Source: JBGPIT01 sp041485125
Lineage (GTDB): Bacteria; Desulfobacterota; Binatia; UTPRO1
DNA: 54,755 nucleotides
Assembly: GCA_041485125.1 (NCBI GenBank)
Contig: JBGPIT010000001.1
Coordinates: forward strand, 1-54,755
Direction: 5' to 3'
Shown here: piece after piece, positions 6,579-14,551 of the stretch
Layout: every line of letters begins with the position of its first letter
Numbering within the stretch: the stretch's first letter is position 1
Translations under genes and position numbers: made by a program
Notes under the pieces: model-generated
Seen by the model: the letters and a program-made list of their open reading frames with translations, nothing else
What the model was told of the DNA's origin: nothing
Database searches by the model: none

Positions 6579-7778
6579 TCAGGCGCGTCCGGTCTTCGCC
6601 TCGAACCAGTCGAGGATCGCGGGGCTCTCGCTGCGCGGGTAGGTGTGCGAGAGCTCCGGCAGCTCGCGGTAGGTGAGATCGGCGCCGGCCTCGACGAGGA
6701 GATCGCGGGTCATCTGCGCGTACGCGACCGGGAAGAGGAAATCCTGGGCGCCGTGCACCAGATAGACCAGCCTCGCCGCCGCGCGCTCGAGATTGCCGTT
6801 CTGGAAATTGACCGGGTGGAACACGCCGCAGCAGGGCGCGAGCGCGCGGAAGGTCTCCGGATGCGCGAGCCCGTAGACGAGCGTGAACGTGGCGCCGTCG
6901 GAGAGCCCGGTCAGGAGCACGCGCTCACGATCGATCGCGTAGCGTGCGCCGATCCAGGCCAGGATCTCGAGCAGGCCGTGCTCTTCGACCGCGCTCCAGG
7001 TCGACCCGACGGCGCTCGGCGCGACCAGGACGTAGCCGCGGCGGCGCGCGTCGCGCAGCCACGACCAGAGGAAGTCGCGCCCGTTGCCCGACCCACCGTG
7101 AAGCGCGACGATCACCGGCCAGGCACGCGTCTCGTCGTACGTCTCCGGCACGTAGAGCGAGAACCCGCCGTGATGCCCACCGGCCGAGACCCGCACGAGC
7201 GGGCTTCGCGCCGGCGTGCTCGACGTCGCACCCGACGTATCGGACGCCGCGGTCGCGGCGCTCGCCGGCGCGGCTTCGGGATGCGACCAGTAGTCGCGGA
7301 ACGCCGACAGCAGGTCGCGGATCACGTAGAAGCGCTCCTGCGCCTGCGCGTGGTGGTGGAGCGACGTCAAGATCCGTGGAATCCGCTCCGGTGGCGGCGC
7401 CGCCGGAAAGCCACCGAAGAGCGTCGCGCAGCTCACGGCGTGCTGGAACGCGGCACCGTAGATCGCGTCGAACGGGGCAAGCACGGCAGGCGCGGGCGCG
7501 GCCGCGAGGGCGGCCGTCGCTTCGGCGAGCGGTGCGCCGAATCGACCCTCGATCTCCGCGGCGAGCGCGGCCGAACGTTCCGGCGCGAGCTGCTCGGCGA
7601 CGCGTTCCATCTCCGCGAGAAGCTCGGCCGCGATCGCGCTCGAAGCGAGCACGGTCCCGAGATAGGCGCGCTCCTCGGGCGAGCGCTCGTCGTCGGCGTC
7701 GGCTACCACGCCGGTGCTCGCATGCGCGCCGGCGCGGATCGCCACGAGCGCTCGCGTCCGGCCACGGCTCTCACGCAA
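6579..7778 (-). CDS. Alpha/beta-hydrolase (PHB-depolymerase/esterase-like) with helical N-terminal region
   Basis: The 399-residue protein has a C-terminal half (about 200-399) with a complete alpha/beta-hydrolase triad: nucleophile Ser293 in LLTGLSDGAT, Asp in YLVHGAQDFLFP and His in LPELSHTYPRS. The oxyanion strand is IVALHGGSGNG. The arrangement matches polyhydroxybutyrate-depolymerase-like and dienelactone-hydrolase-like esterases. Residues 1-190 are Ala-rich helices of unknown function, joined by a low-complexity linker. The start is a TTG at 7778 and is uncertain. No signal peptide is evident, so it probably acts in the cytoplasm. Confidence 0.75.
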   Translation of the reverse strand: MRESRGRTRALVAIRAGAHASTGVVADADDERSPEERAYLGTVLASSAIAAELLAEMERVAEQLAPERSAALAAEIEGRFGAPLAEATAALAAAPAPAVLAPFDAIYGAAFQHAVSCATLFGGFPAAPPPERIPRILTSLHHHAQAQERFYVIRDLLSAFRDYWSHPEAAPASAATAASDTSGATSSTPARSPLVRVSAGGHHGGFSLYVPETYDETRAWPVIVALHGGSGNGRDFLWSWLRDARRRGYVLVAPSAVGSTWSAVEEHGLLEILAWIGARYAIDRERVLLTGLSDGATFTLVYGLAHPETFRALAPCCGVFHPVNFQNGNLERAAARLVYLVHGAQDFLFPVAYAQMTRDLLVEAGADLTYRELPELSHTYPRSESPAILDWFEAKTGRA

Positions 7779-7898
7779 CCGGCCGCGGCGCGGAGGAGAA
7801 GAGCAGGTCGCCAGGAGGCACGAGCGGACTGTACTACTCGCGCCGGGTCACCAGTCAATCCGTTGCCTGCTCGCCGCCGATCTTTTAGAGCGACGGGA

Positions 7899-8420
7899 AT
7901 GAAGACCACCTCGGCTCATCTGCTGCTCTTGCTACGACACGCGATCGCCGAAGATCCGCAACGCGACCAGCGCGACGAAGACCGTAAGCTCACCGGCGAA
8001 GGAAAGCGCAAGCTGCGGCAAGTGGTCGCCGGTATGCGCGGGATCGGTCTTCCGGTCGACGCGATCCTGACCAGTCCGCTGCGGCGCGCGCTCGAGACTG
8101 CGGCCATCGTCGCCGAAGGCTACGATCTCGAGGATCACGTCGAGGTCGTGCCCGCGCTCGCGCCCGCCGGCGGCGCCGACGCCGTGTTCGACGTTCTCGG
8201 AGCACATCGCGAGGACAAGGCGATCGTCCTCGTCGGTCATCAGCCCGACCTCGGCGAGCTCGCGTCGACGCTGCTCGTCGGCACCCCGGGCCTGGTGCCG
8301 CTGCCGTTTCGGAAGGCCGGCCTCGCCGGCATCACCGTCGGTGGCTTGCCGCCGCGCGGCGCGGGCATCCTCGAGTTCTTTCTCACCCCGGCGCAGTTGC
8401 GGAAGATGGCGCCCCGCTGA
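7899..8420 (+). CDS. sixA: Phosphohistidine phosphatase SixA-like
   Basis: The 173-residue histidine phosphatase superfamily protein has an N-terminal RHAIAE motif in which the His is the phospho-acceptor. It also has DRKLTGEGKRKL, the TSPLRRALETA segment with the second catalytic Arg, and VGHQPDLGEL with the second His. SixA enzymes remove phosphate from phosphohistidine in HPt domains or the nitrogen phosphotransferase system. The ATG at 7899 gives a length close to E. coli SixA (161). The frame stays open far upstream, but that part is antisense to the hydrolase and not coding. Confidence 0.88.
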   Translation: MKTTSAHLLLLLRHAIAEDPQRDQRDEDRKLTGEGKRKLRQVVAGMRGIGLPVDAILTSPLRRALETAAIVAEGYDLEDHVEVVPALAPAGGADAVFDVLGAHREDKAIVLVGHQPDLGELASTLLVGTPGLVPLPFRKAGLAGITVGGLPPRGAGILEFFLTPAQLRKMAPR

Positions 8421-8465
8421 TGCGCGCGGGTTGCGGAGAGGAGGGGAGCGGGTTAGACGCCCGGC

Positions 8466-9290
8466 ATGAGTGACACCGCGAGTGAGACCGGACCGGGCAC
8501 GCTAGGACGGGTCCAGGCGCTCTGGCGCTATCCCATCAAGTCCTTCCGCGGCGAGCAGATCGACGAAGCCGACATCACCGCCGCCGGCGTCGCGGGCGAC
8601 CGCGGATACGCGGTGCGCGATCGCGAGACCGGCCGCGTGCTGAGCGCCAAGCGCTGGGCGCGGCTCTTCGAATGCGCCGCACGCTATCCAACCGGTCCCG
8701 ACTCGGCACCCGAGATCACCATGCCCGACGGGACGACGATCCCCGCCGCGGAGGCGGCACCCGCGCTCTCCGCCTGGCTGGGGCGCGAGGTCGACCTCGT
8801 GCGCGCCGAGCCGGGCACGATGAGCCTCTTCGAGATCGCCATCCAGACCGTCGACGAGATCGAGGCCGGCGTCGACCAGCTCGCGATCGACGCCGGCGAC
8901 TACCCGTGCCCGCCCGGCTCGTTCTTCGACGCCGCGCCGCTCCACGTGATGACCACCGCGACGCTCGCTGCCCTGCACGCGCTGTATCCCGGCGGTCGCT
9001 TCGACGTGCGTCGCTTCCGTCCGAACGTCGTCGTCGACACCGGCACCGCAACCGGCTGCATCGAGGAGGGTTGGGTCGGCCGCACGCTCGCCATCGGCGG
9101 GCAGGCACGTGCCCCGGTCCTCATGAGCACCATCCGCTGCGTGATGACCACCTTGCCCCAGGAGGATCTGCCACGCGACCCGAAGATCCTCCGCACGGTG
9201 GCACGGAGCACCTCCGGCAACGCCGGCATCTACGCCGCGGTCGAGCTCCGCGGCCGGGTCCGGGTCGGCGATTCCCTGCGGTTGATCTAG
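8466..9290 (+). CDS. MOSC domain protein with N-terminal beta-barrel
   Basis: The 274-residue protein begins with the MOSC_N-type segment (LWRYPIKSFRGEQIDEADI, GDRGYAVRD) and continues into a MOSC domain. The RFRPNVVVDT motif and the conserved cysteine in MSTIRCVMTTLPQ are present. This cysteine holds molybdenum or sulfur in MOCO sulfurase C-terminal and mARC-like proteins. Members bind molybdenum cofactor and either sulfurate it or reduce N-hydroxylated compounds and nitrite. No molybdoenzyme or cofactor gene is nearby, so the partner is unknown. Confidence 0.88.
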   Translation: MSDTASETGPGTLGRVQALWRYPIKSFRGEQIDEADITAAGVAGDRGYAVRDRETGRVLSAKRWARLFECAARYPTGPDSAPEITMPDGTTIPAAEAAPALSAWLGREVDLVRAEPGTMSLFEIAIQTVDEIEAGVDQLAIDAGDYPCPPGSFFDAAPLHVMTTATLAALHALYPGGRFDVRRFRPNVVVDTGTATGCIEEGWVGRTLAIGGQARAPVLMSTIRCVMTTLPQEDLPRDPKILRTVARSTSGNAGIYAAVELRGRVRVGDSLRLI

Positions 9291-9307
9291 GAGGCTGACC
9301 CTCCTAG
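9287..9307 (+). terminator. Hairpin at the end of the MOSC gene
   Basis: CTAGGAGG (9287-9294) and CCTCCTAG (9300-9307) form a perfect 8-bp stem with the 5-base loop CTGAC. The stem begins inside the stop codon. There is no T-run after it, so it may be a weak terminator or mRNA 3'-end stabiliser rather than a classical intrinsic terminator. Confidence 0.5.
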
Positions 9308-9637
9308 CCGCGGGACGCCGCGTACGGCCGGCTCCGCGTGCGTTAATATAATTAATGAAAGAAACACCGGTGGAACGCCCGCGATAAAGCTCGAACACCA
9401 TCGTCTCGGTGACCGTCGCCGCCGCGACGTGACGGGAGCTCATCAGGCGACCGATGCACCGGATGTCGAGGCGATGTAGGCGACCTACACGTCGACGCCC
9501 CTCCTGCGATCGTAACGCACTCTCTATGGCCGATCGCAGCGTGCCGACCTACACCACGTCGACGCTCCGCCTTAGCGAGCGGCGTTTGGTTTGCGAGATA
9601 TCAAATCGCTTGCCTTAGCGTCTTCGGCTGGGCTACG
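9291..9637. other. Structured intergenic region before the ketosynthase gene
   Basis: No open frame here looks coding. Besides the hairpin above, it holds an AT-rich island around 9343-9355 with a perfect TATAAT (9347-9352) inside the symmetric TTAAT-ATA-ATTAA. No good -35 stands 17 bp upstream. Farther right are hairpin-forming and repeated sequences at 9475-9565. It probably carries the promoter and a leader of more than 250 bases for the lipid-synthesis gene set. Confidence 0.5.
9475..9565. repeat. Direct-repeat/hairpin composite in the intergenic region
   Basis: TGTAGG-cga-CCTACA (9475-9489) is a short hairpin. CTGCGATCG (9504-9512) and CGATCGCAG (9531-9539) form a 9-bp perfect inverted repeat with an 18-base loop. 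They are flanked by the related units CGACCTACACGTCGACGC (9481-9498) and CGACCTACAC-CACGTCGACGC (9545-9565), offset by 64 bp. The nature is unknown: a REP-like element, an operator or an RNA structure are all possible. Confidence 0.45.
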
Positions 9638-10903
9638 TTGAATTCACCCCTCGGAGAAAGCGCCTTCGGCTTGCGACGTGTCTTCATTACAGGTCTCGGT
9701 TGCGTCACCCCCTTCGGTGTGGGTGCTGAGAGACTCTGGTCGTCGGTAACGGCCGGCGACTCCGCCGTCCGACCCGTGTCGTCGTTCGACGTGAGTGGGT
9801 GCGCCAGCCAAGTGGCCGGCGAGGTTCTCGACTTCAACGCAGAAGACTTTCTCACCCGTCGCGAAATTCCGGCATTCGGGCGGTTCGCGCACTTCGGAGT
9901 CGCCGCCGCGCGTATGGCGTGGGAGGACGCAGGTTCGCCCTCGTCATTGGATCGCGATCGTGTCGGCGTGTGCATCGGCAGTGCCGTGGGTGCGATCGGT
10001 CGCGCGGTCAATGACGGGCTCATCTTTGCGGAGAAGGGACTCAGTCGGGTCCATCCGCTGTTCTCGCTGCAGTACCCAGGGACACTCTCTTCGGAGGTCG
10101 CGATTGCACTCGGCCTCCGTGGGGCAGCGTACGCGATTGCCACGGCCTGCACCGCGGGCGCTGACGCGATCGGTCTCGCTCTCGACCAGATCCGCGCCGG
10201 CTCCCTGGACGCGGCACTCGTCGGCGGAAGCGACGCGCCGATCTTCCCTCTGCTCTTTGCGTCGTTCGATCGTGTCGGCGCGCTCTCGAAGCTCAATGAT
10301 CCAGCCGATCGTGCGTCCCGACCGTTCTCGCGCGACCGCAGCGGCTTCGTGCTCTCGGAAGGCGCCGGCATTCTGCTGTTGGAGGCGGAAGACGTCGCGC
10401 GCGAGCGTGGTGCGAAGCTCTACGCGGAGTTGGCCGGATTCGGCGCGACGTGTGACGCCTTCCATCACATGGCGCCCGCGACAGAAGGGGAGCAGGGCGC
10501 GCGCGCGATCGTGCTCGCCTTGAAGCACGCAGGCCTGACGGCGGCGGACATCGACTACATCAACGCCCACGGGACGAGCACACCGAAGAACGACGTGGCC
10601 GAGACACGGATCTTCAAACAGGTCTTCGGCGAGCGCGCGTATGACATTCCCGTCAGCTCCTCCAAGTCGATGCTCGGCCACCTGATTGGCGCTTCCGGAG
10701 CAGTCGAGCTGATCATCTCCGCGCTCGCGCTCCGGGACGGAATCATTCCGCCCACGATCAACCTGACCGAGCCCGACCCCGAGTGCGATCTCGATTACGT
10801 CACCGAAGGCGCCCGGACCCAGCCGATCCGGACGGTGCTTTCGACATCGTTCGGTTTCGGGTCACGGAATGCGGCCCTCGTCGTCCGCAGCATCAGCCAC
10901 TGA
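9638..10903 (+). CDS. Beta-ketoacyl-ACP synthase (KAS II/FabF-type)
   Basis: The 421-residue thiolase-fold condensing enzyme has the complete Cys-His-His triad: Cys171 in IATACTAGAD, His in NYINAHGTSTP-like DYINAHGTS, and His in MLGHLIGASG. It condenses acyl groups with malonyl-ACP. The gene is followed 8 bp later by an ACP gene and then an acyltransferase-like gene, so it probably serves a dedicated acyl-chain pathway rather than general fatty-acid synthesis. The start is uncertain: TTG at 9638, or an in-frame TTG at 9671 that would begin LRRVFITG as FabF proteins usually do. Confidence 0.88.
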   Translation: MNSPLGESAFGLRRVFITGLGCVTPFGVGAERLWSSVTAGDSAVRPVSSFDVSGCASQVAGEVLDFNAEDFLTRREIPAFGRFAHFGVAAARMAWEDAGSPSSLDRDRVGVCIGSAVGAIGRAVNDGLIFAEKGLSRVHPLFSLQYPGTLSSEVAIALGLRGAAYAIATACTAGADAIGLALDQIRAGSLDAALVGGSDAPIFPLLFASFDRVGALSKLNDPADRASRPFSRDRSGFVLSEGAGILLLEAEDVARERGAKLYAELAGFGATCDAFHHMAPATEGEQGARAIVLALKHAGLTAADIDYINAHGTSTPKNDVAETRIFKQVFGERAYDIPVSSSKSMLGHLIGASGAVELIISALALRDGIIPPTINLTEPDPECDLDYVTEGARTQPIRTVLSTSFGFGSRNAALVVRSISH

Positions 10904-10911
10904 GGAGAACG

Positions 10912-11178
10912 ATGGACAACAACGCGCGAGCGCGTGTCGCCGAGATCATCGCGTGCGAGCTGCAGCTCCCCCTCGAAAAAGTCCGCGGCGGCGTGTCCCT
11001 CCGAAAAGACCTGGGGATGGATTCCGTGGCGGCGCTCAACATCGTCTTTGCGGCGGAAGAGGCGTTCGGCATCCGCATTCCCGAGACGGAGCTGGAGACG
11101 GCGGACGACCTCGATGCGATCCTGGCGCTCGTCGAGCGCCACGGAAATGGCCGCTCTTCCGCGGCAGCATCCGCGTAG
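10912..11178 (+). CDS. Acyl carrier protein
   Basis: The 88-residue ACP has the phosphopantetheine attachment serine at Ser38 in DLGMDSVAAL. The four-helix pattern typical of the family follows (LNIVFAAEEAFGIRIPE, TADDLDAILALVE). The ATG at 10912 follows TGAGGAGAACG, a strong ribosome-binding site overlapping the ketosynthase stop region, so the two genes are coupled. The second and third helices are less acidic than in a housekeeping AcpP. With the adjacent synthase it probably carries a specialised acyl chain. Confidence 0.9.
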   Translation: MDNNARARVAEIIACELQLPLEKVRGGVSLRKDLGMDSVAALNIVFAAEEAFGIRIPETELETADDLDAILALVERHGNGRSSAAASA

Positions 11179-11281
11179 TCACGCCTCGCGCGTCACCCAG
11201 CGAGTCTTCCACGCGAGCCCGACGGGTCTCGCGTCGGTGTCGCCATTTTCCCCGTAGCGGGTGTGTCACTGCTCGATTAGT

Positions 11282-12043
11282 ATGCTCCCAGGGTCGGTTG
11301 GGGTGAGCAGCGCGCATCGGTGGGCGTCCGTCTTGACGCCGTTGCTGGTTGCGTATCTACGCCGCATGGCCGAGAGGGCGCCTCTGTCGGTGATCGCTGC
11401 CGTCCCAGAGCTCGACGGTGGTCAATCGTGTGATCGGTTTTCAGATCGTCTCTTGAAGGATGCAGCGAACGGACACGTCATCGTGCCGTTTTGGAGCGCT
11501 CATCAACTTACGATCGCATTGCTTGCGGGGTCACGATCAGGGTTACGGCCGGCGCTCGCGCGTTTCGAGGTCGTCGCAGATAACTCGTTCGGCGGAGAGA
11601 TCATGCGCGGTATCGGTGAGGGCTTCGACTTGAAGATGCGGCCCATCCATACCCGCGGCAATCCGAAACGCCTCGAAGACGTCGGCGCGTGGATGCGCAA
11701 TCCCGCGCCGTTCTTCATCGCCGTCGACGGCGGCGCCCACTACGGCACGGTGCCGACCGGCATCATCCGCATGGCTGCGCGGCTCGGGTCAGTCCTCTGG
11801 CCGCTTGCGGTGCGCGTACGCCCGGTGATGCACGTCCCCGGTCTGATCGCCGATATTCCGCTCCCCGGTTGCCATACGGCCTTGGCGATCGCGGAGCCGC
11901 TCCGAGTGGAGCGCACGCTCCCCGTCGCCACCGGTGCCGCGATATTGAAAGAACGCCTGGACGCCGCCTCGCAAGCGGGCGCTGCCGAGTTGAGGCGCAC
12001 CAGGATTGCGCTGCCCACAACACATGATCCCCACCATGGCTGA
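11282..12043 (+). CDS. DUF374-like lysophospholipid acyltransferase homologue
   Basis: The protein has about 253 residues from the ATG at 11282; GTG at 11261 or 11303 are alternatives. It lines up by eye with the DUF374 branch of the LPLAT superfamily: VPFWSAHQLTIALL at the WHG motif, VADNSFGGEIMRGIGEGF, then NPAPFFIAVDGGAHYG in place of the TPDGPRGP motif, and GIIRMAARLGSVLWPLAV. The His of the HX4D motif is present but its Asp is not obvious. Following a ketosynthase and an ACP, it plausibly moves the finished acyl chain onto a lipid or sugar acceptor at the membrane. The stop overlaps the next gene by 8 bp. Confidence 0.62.
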   Translation: MLPGSVGVSSAHRWASVLTPLLVAYLRRMAERAPLSVIAAVPELDGGQSCDRFSDRLLKDAANGHVIVPFWSAHQLTIALLAGSRSGLRPALARFEVVADNSFGGEIMRGIGEGFDLKMRPIHTRGNPKRLEDVGAWMRNPAPFFIAVDGGAHYGTVPTGIIRMAARLGSVLWPLAVRVRPVMHVPGLIADIPLPGCHTALAIAEPLRVERTLPVATGAAILKERLDAASQAGAAELRRTRIALPTTHDPHHG

Positions 12044-13418
12044 TGCGACACCGGTAGCGTCGATCGACGGTATCGAGGCGCGCCGCCGATCCTACGTCGA
12101 CGGTCTCTTTTTCCGGGTCGTCGCCTGCATGTTTCTCGAGGTGGTCGTGCTCGCGACGGCCCTTCCGTCGGGATTGCCGCTCTCGAGCTTCTGGCCCGCG
12201 ATGGCCGTGGTCGCCTTCGTCGCCGCGCTCGACGGTCCCTACTGGTACATCGGCAGGTCTCGCGGCTTTCCGATGGGACACTTCTACGTGCATTGGTGCA
12301 TCGATCTCGTCGGCATCTCGTGCCTGATCTACTTTCTCGGCGGATTGGACGTTCCGTACGGGCCTTTCATCTACTCGATGATCGTCATCACCTCCGCAAC
12401 CTTCATGTCCCGCAACGGGTCCTATCTGATCGCCGGCGCGGCCGCGTTGTGCTTGACCGTGATGGCGGTGGGGACGCGCCTCGAGCTCTTCCCACCGCCG
12501 GTGTCGATCTGGAGCCACCATTTCTCGCGCACCGGCGAGATCACCGTCGTGATCGGCGCGATCATCTTCTTCTTCATGAACGGGTACCTCGCCGGCACCC
12601 TGTCGGATCAGCTGAAGGTCGCGAAGGAGCAGATCGAGGATCAGAACCGTTTCCTCGAGCAGCGTGTCCGCGAAAGAACACAGCTTCTCGAGGCGCGATC
12701 CCTCCAGCTGCAGGAACGCACGGACGAGTTACAGGAGCTGGTGCACATCGTGACGCATGACCTGCAAAACGTCGCTGTCGCGAGCACCGAAACCACCCGC
12801 AAGCTGATCGAGACCGACGGCGAGCACCTTTCCGAGCGCGGTAATCGCTACGCGGACCGGCTGCTGCGCGACTGTCGTCTGATGGCGACGATGCTGCGCA
12901 ACTTGCTCGAGGTGGTGAACCAGACGGAGATCGCCGAACGTCGTGAGCTCGTCGACGTCGCCGCGGTCGTACGCGAAGCGGTAGCCCGCGCGCAGACGGC
13001 GGTCGAGAGCAAAGGCATCGAGGTCGAGATCGGCGAGCTGCCTCCGGTCGTCGCCGAGCACCAGAAGATCCACCACGTATTCGAAAACCTGCTCACCAAC
13101 GCGTGCAAATACGTCGGTGACAAAGCCGAGCCGCGCATCGAGGTCGGCGGATCCGTACAGAACGGCACCGTGGAATATTTCGTGCGCGACAACGGGGTCG
13201 GCATCGAGCCGAGCCAGCTCGGGCGCATTTTCACGCTCTATCACCGCGCTCCCGAGCAGATGGTCGGTGGCGTGGTACAACAAGGACATGGCATCGGGCT
13301 CGCCGTCGCGAAGCGCATCGTGCAGCGATACGGCGGACGGCTCTGGGTGGAGTCGGTTCATGGCGAGGGCTCGACCTTTCGGGTGAGCTTTCCACGCGAA
13401 GAGAGGATGGTCTCATGA
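12036..13418 (+). CDS. Membrane histidine kinase
   Basis: The 460-residue sensor kinase has about six hydrophobic segments within residues 25-182 and a coiled coil at about 190-230. The H-box is LVHIVTHDLQNVA with phospho-acceptor His241. The HATPase domain has an N-box HHVFENLLTNACKYV, G1 DNGVGIEP and G2 GHGIGLAVAKRIVQRYGG. No periplasmic sensory loop is evident, so the stimulus is probably sensed in or at the membrane. It overlaps the acyltransferase-like gene by 8 bp and the next gene by 4 bp (ATGA). It is thus coupled to both lipid synthesis and the receiver-kinase hybrid. An ATG at 12024 is an alternative start. Confidence 0.87.
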   Translation: MADATPVASIDGIEARRRSYVDGLFFRVVACMFLEVVVLATALPSGLPLSSFWPAMAVVAFVAALDGPYWYIGRSRGFPMGHFYVHWCIDLVGISCLIYFLGGLDVPYGPFIYSMIVITSATFMSRNGSYLIAGAAALCLTVMAVGTRLELFPPPVSIWSHHFSRTGEITVVIGAIIFFFMNGYLAGTLSDQLKVAKEQIEDQNRFLEQRVRERTQLLEARSLQLQERTDELQELVHIVTHDLQNVAVASTETTRKLIETDGEHLSERGNRYADRLLRDCRLMATMLRNLLEVVNQTEIAERRELVDVAAVVREAVARAQTAVESKGIEVEIGELPPVVAEHQKIHHVFENLLTNACKYVGDKAEPRIEVGGSVQNGTVEYFVRDNGVGIEPSQLGRIFTLYHRAPEQMVGGVVQQGHGIGLAVAKRIVQRYGGRLWVESVHGEGSTFRVSFPREERMVS

Positions 13419-14542
13419 AGAAGGCGGCGCTCGTGGTCGAGGACAACACGTCGCACGCAGAGCTCGTCTGCGACGAGCTCGAGACGGTCTTGCAGGGATG
13501 GACGCTCGACATCGCGCCGACGCTCGCCGAGGCGCGCAGACGGATGTCGGCACGCCGGTACGATCTCCTGGTCTTCGATTTTCGGCTGCCCGACGGCGAC
13601 GGCATCGAGCTGCTGCGCGAAATCCGCGCTGCCGGCGTCGACTCGCCGACCATCTTCGTCACCACCGCCTCATCCGCGAAGCTCGCGGTCGAGGCGATGA
13701 AGCTCGGCGCGGACGATTACCTCGTCAAGGAGGAAGGGTATCTGGCGATTCTGCCGTATCTGGTCCAGGAGGTGCTGGGCCGACGGCGCCTCGCCGAAGA
13801 GCATCGCGTGCTCGAGGAACGCCTGCAGCGCGCGGAGCGCGCCGCCACCCTGGGCTACCTCGCCTCCGGACTGGCACACCACATCAACAACCCGCTCGCC
13901 ACCATACGGACGTTTCTCCAGCTCTTGCCGACGCACATGAACGATCCGGAGTTTCGCACCACCTATCTCGAGACCGCGCTCGCCGAGAGCGAACGCATCC
14001 GCGACCTCGTCAAGGACATCATGCGCGCCGCCACGGTGCCCGTGGAAGGCCACGAGGTTCAGCATCTCGATGAGATCCTGTCGCGCGCCGAGGAGGGTGT
14101 CGCGAGCACACTGAAGGCGAAGGGACTCATCTATCGGAAGGACCTGCCGCAGAGCGCGCCGGCCGTGCGCGTGCACGGTGAAGCCGCGACCTGCCTTTTC
14201 CTCACGCTCCTCCAGAACGCCGTGCGGTTCTCGCCGGAGGGCGCCGAAGTCGAGGTCCGAGCGAGCGTGGACGAGGCGGCCGGACGATTGGTGACCGTGG
14301 TGCGGGACCATGGGCCGGGCATCCCCCCGGAGCACCGCGAGAAGATCTTCGAGCCGTTTTTCACGACGGCCGTCGACGGCCTCGGCATGGGTCTCTTCGT
14401 CGCGTCGCGGATCGCCGATCTCCAGGACATCGAGCTGAGCTTCGAGAACGTCGAGCCGAGCGGCGCCGCGTTCCGCGTGGGCCTGCCGTTGGCGCGCCCG
14501 GCAGCGGGCGTTCAGCTCGCCGGCGGCGCCGCCGAGCTCTGA
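13415..14542 (+). CDS. Receiver-histidine kinase hybrid (REC-HisKA-HATPase)
   Basis: The 375-residue cytoplasmic protein has a receiver domain at residues 1-120 with phospho-acceptor Asp55 (LLVFDFRLPDGDG), TT at 83-84 and Lys105. A HisKA region follows with LAHHINNPLATI (probable phospho-His155). The HATPase domain ends the chain, with N-box LFLTLLQNAVRFS, DHGPGIP and GLGMGLFVASRIA. There is no DNA-binding domain and no C-terminal receiver, so a further response regulator outside the window is needed for output. It overlaps the membrane kinase by ATGA, which suggests that kinase phosphorylates its receiver. Confidence 0.88.
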   Translation: MKKAALVVEDNTSHAELVCDELETVLQGWTLDIAPTLAEARRRMSARRYDLLVFDFRLPDGDGIELLREIRAAGVDSPTIFVTTASSAKLAVEAMKLGADDYLVKEEGYLAILPYLVQEVLGRRRLAEEHRVLEERLQRAERAATLGYLASGLAHHINNPLATIRTFLQLLPTHMNDPEFRTTYLETALAESERIRDLVKDIMRAATVPVEGHEVQHLDEILSRAEEGVASTLKAKGLIYRKDLPQSAPAVRVHGEAATCLFLTLLQNAVRFSPEGAEVEVRASVDEAAGRLVTVVRDHGPGIPPEHREKIFEPFFTTAVDGLGMGLFVASRIADLQDIELSFENVEPSGAAFRVGLPLARPAAGVQLAGGAAEL

Positions 14543-14551
14543 GCGCGCGTC

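Noticed and set aside
6192..7898. Upstream extension of the SixA frame
   Set aside because: The extension is antisense to the hydrolase gene and very Arg-rich. The SixA motifs begin right after the ATG at 7899.
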